Assembly (NCBI GenBank): GCA_943704525.1
Contig: CALSCQ010000116.1
Location: forward strand, 1 to 25,248
Reading direction: 5' to 3'
Length of the DNA stretch: 25,248 nt
Source of the DNA: Pigoraptor vietnamica
Taxonomy: Eukaryota > Opisthokonta > Filasterea
Position 1 is the first letter of the stretch. Each line of letters starts with the position of its first letter. Below the pieces are notes generated by a model, which saw only the letters and a list, made by a program, of their open reading frames with translations, had not been told where the DNA came from and searched no databases. Shown here one piece after another: positions 10,946 to 18,708 of the stretch. Both the position numbers and the translations under genes were made by a program.

Positions 10946-11720
10946 TCATTCGGCCGCCTGCAAGCGAATAGCAAAACGCACAAAAATGAGCATGGCGCTG
11001 TGACATTATCATGAGATCTTGAAAAGCAAGCACACAAGCGGGCTGACGTAAAGAGACCTCAAGGCGGCTCGGTGCAACGCACACAAGCAGAAGTTTTCGC
11101 GTGAAGCACTCTCCCACCTGCTCCCCCTCCGCCTGAGCTGTGCCGTCAGCCGAGGCACCCAGTGGCCTCTTGAGCGATTCAATCTCCTTCTTAAGATCTT
11201 CCACCTCCTTCCTCAGGTGTTCATTCTCCTGCGCAAACGAAATACGCGCAGCATGCGTCACTATGGGCGAACGGAGACGCGGTCCGACGACACCAGTGCA
11301 AATCACATCAGTATTGGAATACAGCCACACGAATTGCAAACTGTGTACAAACACGGAGGCCAAAAGGCGATCTGGCGACACGCACCTCCCGCAGCTGCTC
11401 GACGTCAAAACCGACGGGCGCGCCCAAGTACTGCTTGATAAAATCGAGGGCGTTCGAGGGCTTTTCGGGCTCCTCGTAGAGACCCACGAGCACCTTTGTG
11501 AGAGCATCAATCACGCCGCCCTTCTCGAGGTACTTGCGAAACTCCTCCTTCTTGGAATCGGCCGCCTGTGGTCACAAGGGCACACACACTGAGAACAAAC
11601 ACCGCGACAATAAAACACCAGTCACACCCTAAGGCATTCACCCCTACACCGATTATGCAAACGCGAAGACACCAGCAAAGACTGAACTGCACATCATGCG
11701 GAACCCACCTGGTAGCTCAT
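10946..11720 (-). CDS. MYCBP: MYCBP (AMY-1) orthologue, 4 exons
   Basis: complement(join(10946..10957, 11118..11228, 11386..11565, 11709..11720)), 104 residues; human MYCBP has 103. The sequence runs almost gap-free with the family: MSYQAADSKKEEFRKYLEKG, then LTKVLVGLYEEPEKPSNALDF, then a C-terminal heptad-rich helix (about 64-88, LRKEVEDLKKEIESLK). In animals MYCBP binds c-MYC and AKAP proteins, and the family is widely kept in flagellated eukaryotes. A cilium-related scaffold role is therefore possible here; that is inference. The first and last coding exons are each only 12 nt, giving MSYQ and AAE-stop. All three introns are phase 0. It is divergent from the TSP1-like gene and convergent with MUS81. 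Confidence 0.93.
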
Positions 11721-11724
11721 TTTC

Positions 11725-11732
11725 TGACGTAA
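11725..11732. promoter_or_regulatory. CRE-like TGACGTAA at the MYCBP start
   Basis: On the gene's sense strand it reads TTACGTCA, ending 5 bp before the ATG. That close to the start it would be in the leader or core promoter. Motif evidence only. Confidence 0.35.
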
Positions 11733-12130
11733 ATTCCAACGCTTGCGCTAATGTCGTCTCCTGTGCTCGAGCAAATGCAACAGCGTTTCGATCAGCCTTA
11801 GTGGGCGGGAAAAGGCGAAAAGGGCCAAAAACGACAACAACGACACCAATATGAAGACACGTACGCTCTTGAAACAGTCCGGCAGCAATTGGCCTTCGTC
11901 AAGTCGTGTGTGAGTGTGTTGTGTGTGTGAAATCTTTTTTTTTTTCAGAAAGATTTTGCGCAGTGAAAGAGGAGCGAGACACGAAGAGGAATGCGAAACA
12001 GAAGGGACAAAGTGATCCACTTGCCGGTTCACTATGGACAATGTATGAAAACGGATTGCAAAATAATTTCAAAATTTGGTTGCCATAGATTTGAACACTT
12101 CCGAGATCTCGGCCACTCGTAATCACTCGT

Positions 12131-12138
12131 TGACGTCA
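12131..12138. promoter_or_regulatory. CRE-like palindrome upstream of the TSP1-like gene
   Basis: Perfect TGACGTCA 179 bp upstream of the ATG at 12310. Motif evidence only. Confidence 0.42.
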
Positions 12139-12309
12139 TTACATCGTCATCCTACTTTCCACCCCGGATGTTTGTGCACACGATCCCGGCATGTTTGTGT
12201 GGTGGTGCCGGGCACCGGTGCCAAAAAGACTGAGCGAACTGCAGCTGTCTGTTTGCTTTCCCGTCTCTTCAATTACCTCGTCCTTCAAGAAGCGCTCTCT
12301 TTAGCGAAC

Positions 12310-13220
12310 ATGAAGCCCGTGGCTTGTCTGTCAGCCGCCGTAATTGTGGCCACTGTTGCCATCCTCGCGGAGGGCCGCATGCCTGGCGCCGATTACACGT
12401 GCGCGAACAACAAGGGCTGCCCCGACCTCAATTCGTGCCCGTACTACACGCCGGTCAAGTACACCGCCATGAATGGCAACACGGACATCCGCCTGGGTCC
12501 CCCTCAGGGCAACTCCTGCGCGAAGTGGGGCCAAGCCGCGATCGTGAAGGCCGTCGTGCAGGTGGACGGCGCCGGCACGACCGTCGCCGCGAGCATCGGT
12601 GGCGCGAAGAGGGAGGTGACTTTAAACAGTCGTGCGTCGTGGTCGGGCCCATTAGCGTCGCCAATTTCCCGACAAGCCTCATCGCTCGCATCTGGGACCC
12701 GTTCTATGGACAGCCGGGCGTGCACCCCACCGACAGCCTCCTCGTGCCTTACAAGGTGGACTTCACGTGCGTCGACTGGAAGGTGGGCGCGTGGGGCGAG
12801 AACTGCACCGTCGCGCCAAGCGGCCCGTGCTCCGTCACGCGCTCGGTCACTTGCGCCGACGTCAACACGGGCGAGGCGGTCGACTCGCGCTTCTGCGTGG
12901 ACGGCCTGCTCTACACCAAGTCCACCAACAACTACGTTTATTACCTGAAGCCGTCTGCGTACGATAAGTGCCCCGGCGGCGACTCGGTCTGCTGGCCGGG
13001 CGGCGGCACTACGGGAGGCAACACGGGAGTCAACGGAAACTACTCGGGGTGGGCTGGCGCTTACTCGAACGGCGGCGGCGGCGGCGGCAGCAGCGTCCCT
13101 GCAGGCGCCATTGCGGGCGGGGTCGTCGGCGGCTGCGTTGTTCTCGCAGTTGTGGGAGGACTCGTCTACCACTTTCGCTTCCGAGGTCGTCGCACGGACG
13201 ACAATGGCGCGCTGCTGTGA
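12310..13220 (+). CDS. Single-pass membrane protein with TSP1-like module, 2 exons
   Basis: join(12310..12561, 12630..13220), 280 residues; not assigned to a named family. A signal peptide (about 1-21, hydrophobic AAVIVATVAILA) precedes a Cys-rich ectodomain. Residues 131-173 resemble a thrombospondin type-1 module: C131, W134-x4-W139, C143, C151, C159, C173, with TRSVTC. A Gly/Asn/Ser-rich stalk (208-238) leads to one transmembrane helix (about 241-263) and a short basic tail (HFRFRGRR), so a type I surface protein is predicted. Two N-glycosylation sequons are plausible (NCT at 142-144, NYS at 221-223). The reading frame changes near 12600. A 68-nt intron (CAG|GTGGAC to AAACAG|TCG) restores it at phase 0 and has the size of other introns here, but its donor is the weakest in the window. 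A 50-nt alternative ending at 12611 also keeps frame. Confidence 0.75.
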
Positions 13221-13813
13221 GGTCCAATCAAAGCATGCTCAGTGGGGAGTTGCCGTGCGGACTGCTGCAATTGCCGGCGCCGGCAATCCATTCGACCCAG
13301 TTGCGCAGTTGCGGCGTTAATATAAACTGCAAAAACACGACGGTGCTCGTGGGTTGTGCGGTTTTCGAAACCCTTTACGACGAGTTAGTCACTTAGCGAT
13401 AAATCGTCGCGCGACCATGACGTGCACAGGCAAGCCGCACATGGCACCTGTACCAGCGTGTGCTCACTTGTGCGGCACTTGCACGTGAGACTTTACCGCC
13501 AGATTCAACTGAAGAATGTGTGTCGGGATTTTTGGGCATCACGACGACAGCACTCAAGAGCCGGACTGTTCAGTCAGTCAAGAGTAACGGCTCTGGGTAC
13601 GAGATTTCAAATGGACACACTTTTTCCCTATTTTTGACCACTTCTTCAATTTCGGAACACGTCACAGCAGGCCAGGCGAACGCACATGAAAGGCGACACA
13701 TTCAGCTTTGCACCTTGTGTTCTCCTTTGCCTTCTGTTGTTAAGAGGAAGTACTCTTCGCCCTTCTGTCCGTCCTTCTCTTGTCGTGTGCGCAGTGTCTG
13801 TTGCTCGAAGAAG
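13221..13813. other. Intergenic region upstream of PRPF31
   Basis: 593 bp between two plus-strand genes. The PRPF31 frame is open back to about 13460 with ATG-less or GTG/TTG-type codons, but this leader matches nothing in the family and I regard it as non-coding. A near-CRE TGACGTGC sits at 13418-13425. Confidence 0.6.
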
Positions 13814-15301
13814 ATGTCGCTCGCAGAGGAGCTCCTCGCGGACCTCGAGGACATTGGAAATGGGGACGAAGACGAGAGTGACGAGGAGGAGGACGACGCG
13901 CACGACGAGGCCGTCGCCGGTGGTCCGCGTGATGTGGAGATGTTGGACGCGGACGCGCTGGACACGGCGGCGCTGAAGGCGACGGACGTGCGCGGCGTGG
14001 CGAAGCTGTACTACAGCCCGCGCTTTCAGGACGTCCAGAGTCAAATTCAGGAGCACTTGCGTCAGGACGAAGCGTCGGGGGGAGGGCGCAAGGAGATTCA
14101 CGGCCCGGTGGAACACGACCCGGAGTACAAGCTGATCGTCTCTGCAAACAACTTGACGGTCGAGATTGATAACGAGATTGCTGCGGTGCACAAATTCGTG
14201 CGGGACATTTACATGAAGCGCTTTCCGGAGCTCGAATCGCTCGTTCTCAACTCGATGGACTACATCCGCACCGTCCGAATGGTTGGCAACGACATGGATG
14301 TGACGAAGAAGGACCTCCCCAGCTTCCTCCCCGCCGCCATCGTGATGGTCGTTACGGTGACGAGCTCGACGACGCAGGGCGAACCACTCACGGAAGAGGA
14401 GCTGAAGAAAGTGATGGACGCGTGCGACGTCGCTATTGGTCTCGATGAGGGCAAGCGGAAGATCTTGCAGTACGTCGAATCGCGCATGAACCTCGTCGCG
14501 CCCAACCTCATGGCGATTGTGGGACCCACGACGGCGGCGAATCTGATGGGTATCGCGGGCGGCCTTTCGGCGCTTTCGAAAATGCCGGCGTGCAACGTGC
14601 AGGTGCTCGGGTCGGGGCGGAAGCAGCTCGCGGGCTTCTCGACGGCGACGTCGAACGTGCACGCGGGCTGCATCTTCCACTCGCCGCTCGTCCAGTCGGT
14701 GCCGAGCGACCTCCGCACAAAGTGCTCGCGCCTCTGCGCGGCCAAGTGCACGCTCGCAGCGCGCATCGATAGCTTTCACCAGTCGCGCGACGGCAGCGAG
14801 GGCTACAAGCTCCGCGAAGACATTATGCGCAAGATGGAGAAGGCGCAGGAGCCCCCGCCCGCGAAAGCCGTCAAGCCGCTGCCGGCGCCGGACGACGCCC
14901 CGAGGAAAAAGCGCGGCGGTAAACGCGCGCGTCGCATGAAGGAGCGCTTCGCCGTCACCGAGGTGCGTCGGCAGGCGAACCGCATGCAGTTTGGCGCGGA
15001 GGGCGAGGACAACTACCAGAAGGAAGGCGGCGTGTCGATTGGCATGGTCGGCAAGGACGGCAGCGGAAAGGTCCGCGCGCCAAAAATTGACCCGCGCGTC
15101 AAGGTGGGCGTGTCGAAGAAGCTGCAGAAGGAGCTCGTCGCCAAGGCGTCCGCGGCGACGTCCGGACTCGCGTCGTCGGTGTGCTTCACCGCGGTGCAGG
15201 GCATTGAGATTATCAACCCAAACGCCGCCGAGCGCAAGGCTCCCGAGGGAAAGCGATACTTCACCGACGGTGCCGGTTTTCTCAGCGCAAAGAAGGCGTA
15301 G
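13814..15301 (+). CDS. PRPF31: U4/U6 snRNP protein PRPF31 (Prp31), intronless
   Basis: 495 residues; human PRPF31 has 499. Prp31 bridges U4/U6 and U5 in the tri-snRNP by binding the 15.5K-U4 5' stem-loop. An acidic N-terminus (15-28) comes before the NOSIC/coiled-coil region (about 90-200), which contains the conserved LESLVLNSMDYIRTVRMVGN. The Nop domain (about 210-330) carries ESRMNLVAPNL, AIVGPTTAANLMGIAGGLSA and AAKCTLAARIDSFHQS, the RNP-binding core. A basic linker (KPLPAPDDAPRKKRGGKRAR, about 356-375) acts as NLS. The C-terminal part has MKERFAVTEVRRQANRMQFG and ends VQGIEIINPNAAERK. The ATG at 13814 gives MSLAEELLADLE, matching the family start. Convergent with the CP110 gene, 204 bp apart. 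The lack of introns contrasts with eRF3 and MUS81. Confidence 0.96.
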   Translation: MSLAEELLADLEDIGNGDEDESDEEEDDAHDEAVAGGPRDVEMLDADALDTAALKATDVRGVAKLYYSPRFQDVQSQIQEHLRQDEASGGGRKEIHGPVEHDPEYKLIVSANNLTVEIDNEIAAVHKFVRDIYMKRFPELESLVLNSMDYIRTVRMVGNDMDVTKKDLPSFLPAAIVMVVTVTSSTTQGEPLTEEELKKVMDACDVAIGLDEGKRKILQYVESRMNLVAPNLMAIVGPTTAANLMGIAGGLSALSKMPACNVQVLGSGRKQLAGFSTATSNVHAGCIFHSPLVQSVPSDLRTKCSRLCAAKCTLAARIDSFHQSRDGSEGYKLREDIMRKMEKAQEPPPAKAVKPLPAPDDAPRKKRGGKRARRMKERFAVTEVRRQANRMQFGAEGEDNYQKEGGVSIGMVGKDGSGKVRAPKIDPRVKVGVSKKLQKELVAKASAATSGLASSVCFTAVQGIEIINPNAAERKAPEGKRYFTDGAGFLSAKKA

Positions 15302-15505
15302 GCGTCGCCCTACGCTGCGTGCTCGCCACTCTTTTTGCGTTTGTCGTGCGCTTTCGTTGCGGTTTGCGTGGGGCGTTGTTAGCGTGCAATATGTGGACGC
15401 TCGTTCAGAGCCGGGCTCTGTGGCGTATTACACTATGATGATGGTTAAATGCACTGTATACTTTATACTCTCCACATCTAAAGGAAGCCCAGAGCAGGCC
15501 ACTCG

Positions 15506-16398
15506 TCACACCCGACGGGACGATCCCCCAGAGTGGCGCGGCTGTCCTCTCGAATCCGTTGACGACGGCCGCGGCGATGCGCGCGCCCCGGTCACGTGCG
15601 CCGCCGTGGCCCTGCGCGGGGTCGAGTGGGGTGTCGGCGCGACAATCCGCGATCGGTGAGGTGTCGCGGCAGAGGGGCCATCCAGCACCGGTCGCGGGAT
15701 GCGGCTGCCAGGCGCGCTCGACGGCGATGCCTTGGTGATCGTGGAGCCCAGCGCACTCACAGACTCGTCCTCGGTCGTCGACTGCGCAGCGTCCTCATAA
15801 GCGCGCGCCGCCGCATACGCAAGGGACTCGTCGCCGGACGTCTCCGAGCCATAGGCATACGCATGCGAGGCGTAGGCGTCGGCTGCAGGGGCACTGTCGG
15901 CAGCCGGGGCTGGCTGGGGGCGCGGCACTTCGACGTGGGGCTGCGTCCGCTGCGGTGGCTGCGCGTGCGCATGTGCATTATTCGAAGCGGCTGACGACTT
16001 GCGGTGGCCGTTGGACACTGACTTGGGCTGCGACGAGGCTGTGGAAGGCCTCGACCCCTTTTTCGCACTCTTCGGCCTCTCAGAGCTGTGCCATTATGTT
16101 CAAGGATAAAACACACTGCCCGCACATACATAGACGAATGGAGGGCGGAAGTGAGAAGAGGGCGAATGTGACAGATACGCGCACATGCGGCCGTGAAGAG
16201 AGGCACAATGGAAACGAGCGGATACGGACTGCCTTTGATGCCGTCATCAACTACCATCGACCGCCTCTCTCGCGCGCGCCGTGTTGCGCTGGAAAGCCAT
16301 CGGTCAGACGAACGGCCGGGGCTGCCGCCGCCGTACGCGTTCTGCCAACCGTTGCCGAGTGTCAGTTTGGCAAGAGGGTTAAGACACACAAACACACA

Positions 16399-16449
<51 letters not shown>

Positions 16450-18220
16450 AAACAAACACACACACGTCGCGCGTGCGCAAAACGGTGTTGGCAACCACGA
16501 CGATCGAAGAAACGCGCCCATGGAGACTTCACCCACATCCAGCGCGTGCGCAAACATTTGCTCGCGGAGGGCCGCGCGGCTGCGTGCGACCAGCTGCATC
16601 TGCTCTGCAGGTGTCCAGCGGAAGAAGATGTCGTGGATCGTGCGCTTCTCCTGGCTCAGCTGTGGGCGTTCGACGAAGCGTGTCAGGCTCGGTCTCACGC
16701 GCTGGTGCGCTGCCTCGGACTGCTCTATTCGAACATACAAAGACCGTGCGAGCTAACCCCTCGCGCCCACACACGATGAAACCGAACAAACCTGCTGCGA
16801 GACGCGCTCGATAAGGCGCTCTTCCGCGAGCGTGCGCTGGCGATCGCCGCCTGCCTTTGTCGACTCTTCCAAGAACCGCTCCAAGTCCTACGCTCACCAC
16901 TATTAGCAAGCAACAGTGCAACACCACGCACGCGCTCACACACACACGCACACGCACACGCACACGCCAATGGCGCGTCACTCACCGCCACTTCCTTCAT
17001 GAGGTCGCGGACTTTCCTTGTCCGGAGCAGCAGCCGCACGAGAAATCCGCGTGCGACCGCGCCCAACCTCTCGCGCCCCTCCGGCCACGCAGACAGTGCG
17101 TCGCGGCTGCCACGTGACTGCGCCTTGCGCGCGCTCGCATGTCGCGGCAACGGGCGGTCGTCCGCTCTCACTTCAGGCGGCGAAGTGCGCCCCCGTCCCT
17201 CTGCGCGGCCGGCCGCGAACTCCCCTGACGTGCGCACAGGTGCTACGACGGCCTCCTGTCGCCCTGCATTTGCCTCTCGGGGTTGCGACGCGGATGGCAG
17301 AGGAGACGCCTGCTGCAGACGTTCGGCGTGCGCCGCTTCAGAGGCAGCGCGCGCGTCGCGGTCCGCCTTCGACGGGGACGAAGACCGCGCTGTTGTGGGC
17401 GAGGGAGCGTCACGAAGAGGCGACGACAGCGACTGCCGCAGGCGCGCGCGCTGTTCATCGATGCGCTCGCGCAGCTGGCGCTGCATCTCGGCCACCCGCT
17501 CTTCGACCCTCACAATGCGACGCATTTCCTCTGCCGCAGACTCGTCAAAGTCGTCCACGTGGTCAGAACGGCGCGCGGGGGAGGGGCCGTCCCACGCATC
17601 GCGCGAGGGAGATCGCGGAGGGCCTTGCCGAGCGCTGTCCCGCTCCGGAGTGCGCGGTGGCGGAGCGGAATAGTCTGTGGCCGCATCCAGCATTCCACGC
17701 TCGTACCTCAGGGCATCACGAGCGTGCGACTGGTCGCTGGTTGTGTGTGCGGGTTGGTGTCGAGTGAAGGTCACCGGCGCATGCTGTCGCTGAAGGCGCG
17801 CAGAACGTGCGCTCATCCGAACGTCGCACTGCAGGGCCATCTGGCGGTCCCTCGCCACTTCATTCTTGCGCTCGAGGGTGAGCTGCAAGAGGGACAGCAA
17901 AGTAAGTGCGACGGCGGAAAAGGACAAGCGGCGCCGCAAAAAAAACAACTCGCCAGGAACCCAAAAAATGCGTGGCTAGAGATGAATCACACTCAACGAC
18001 CGCCAACAGGTGCATCGAGGCAAACGAGGGGAAAGGGCATCACGGAGAAGGAAGAAAGAGGGAAGAAAGAGAAGCGAGCGTGGAATGAAGGGGTCGCTGA
18101 TGCAGTCGAACGCACCTTGGGCGGCAATATGGCCCTCCCGCCGCAGCGAATTACCGACACGTACGACGACAGGGACGGCGGCGCAACGTCGACGTCCATC
18201 CAACCCCCGTCGTGCGCCAT
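15506..18220 (-). CDS. CCP110: CP110 (CCP110) centriolar coiled-coil protein homologue, 5 exons
   Basis: complement(join(15506..16078, 16537..16659, 16792..16887, 16986..17882, 18116..18220)), 597 residues against about 1,000 in human. CP110 caps distal centriole ends and controls length and ciliogenesis. Three separated blocks match the human protein: SVIRCGGRAILPPKLTLERK (22-41; human [20 protein letters not shown]), the IQ-like VARGFLVRLLLRTRKVRDLM (311-330; human VAKGFLTRRLMQTDKLKQL), and ERVSQQLSQEKRTIHDIFF (about 361-379; human ERVLAQLRAALYGIHDIFF). A coiled coil lies at about 150-188 (EEMRRIVRVEERVAEMQRQL); the rest is disordered and Ser/Pro/Arg-rich. The long human middle region is missing or much shorter. 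The ATG at 18220 has A at -3 and G at +4; a second in-frame ATG is at 18199. The last junction (16537/16078) rests on phase and consensus only. Confidence 0.85.
16383..16465. repeat. (CA)n microsatellite in CP110 intron 4
   Basis: Imperfect CA array with an uninterrupted core of about 39 bp (16406-16444). It lies in the last intron of the CP110 gene, where it reads (GT)n on the sense strand. Confidence 0.95.
16937..16966. repeat. CA/(CACACG) tract in CP110 intron 2
   Basis: A CA run turning into CACACG hexamers, inside the intron between CP110 exons 2 and 3 (16888-16985). On the sense strand it reads GTGTGC repeats close to the donor. Confidence 0.9.
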
Positions 18221-18237
18221 CTTGCACCTGTTGTTGC

Positions 18238-18280
18238 GCACACGCACACGCACACGCACACGCACACGCACACGCACACG
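18238..18280. repeat. (GCACAC)7 hexamer array upstream of CP110
   Basis: About seven perfect hexamers end 18 bp before the CP110 start codon on the minus strand, where they read GTGTGC. At this distance the array must lie in the 5' leader or at the core promoter. Confidence 0.95.
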
Positions 18281-18370
18281 GCATACGCAGTGCGCCCTCT
18301 TCCGTCGGTGAAGCGCAAAAGCGGCTGTGAGATCCCTTTGTTTTTCATCAAGTGGTTTTGGAATGCGCCA

Positions 18371-18378
18371 TGACGTAA
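18371..18378. promoter_or_regulatory. CRE-like TGACGTAA upstream of CP110
   Basis: One mismatch from the TGACGTCA palindrome, 151 bp upstream of the CP110 ATG. Motif evidence only. Confidence 0.38.
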
Positions 18379-18708
18379 CACAGGTGTAACAAAAGGGCGC
18401 CAATTTTGTGTCAGAGGGGAGCTCGTGTGTTTTGTTTTGTTTCAGTCTACTTTGTCGACACTTCAACAACGGCGCGTGGTTGTTTTGTCTTGAGACATGC
18501 AATTTTTTTTTTTTTTACGGGTAAACACAAAACGAGAGTAACACAAAAAAACACTGTGCAAGACGGGCAAAACGGGCAAAACGCGCAGGTGTCGTGACGC
18601 TGCAATTGACGGGGAGGAGAGCGCAGAGGGACGCAGCGCTTCTAAGAGGAGGCCTTCAATGCCTTCCTCATTTCGACGAACAACGCCGCATCGAATCGCG
18701 GGGCGCGT

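Larger units (their letters stand above)
11721..12309. promoter_or_regulatory. Divergent promoter region MYCBP / TSP1-like gene
   Basis: 589 bp between head-to-head starts. It contains TGACGTAA at 11725-11732, almost touching the MYCBP ATG, and a perfect TGACGTCA at 12131-12138, 179 bp upstream of the other gene. A TG-rich strip and a T11 run lie at about 11907-11945. No coding gene is visible here. Confidence 0.55.
18221..18708. other. Intergenic region: CP110 5' side and laminin-like gene 3' side
   Basis: 488 bp. It contains the GCACAC hexamer array just upstream of the CP110 ATG, a TGACGTAA at 18371-18378 (151 bp upstream of that ATG), a T14 run at 18503-18516 and short repeats of acgggcaaaacgggcaaaac around 18563-18582. 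No coding gene is visible. Confidence 0.6.

Noticed and set aside
13460-13813. In-frame N-terminal extension of PRPF31
   Set aside because: The extension has no family similarity, and the ATG at 13814 gives the usual PRPF31 length and start.
16660-16791. Coding extension at the CP110 exon 4 acceptor (several in-frame AG sites upstream)
   Set aside because: Only the acceptor at 16661-16660 keeps the exact ten-residue spacing between ERV and IHDIFF seen in human CP110.
18238-18280. CRISPR-like array
   Set aside because: Seven contiguous hexamers without spacers; simple sequence repeat in a eukaryotic genome.
17283-18311. A 342-codon plus-strand frame
   Set aside because: Antisense to CP110 exons 1-2 and ending in the hexamer array; composition is Arg-rich and typical of a shadow frame.
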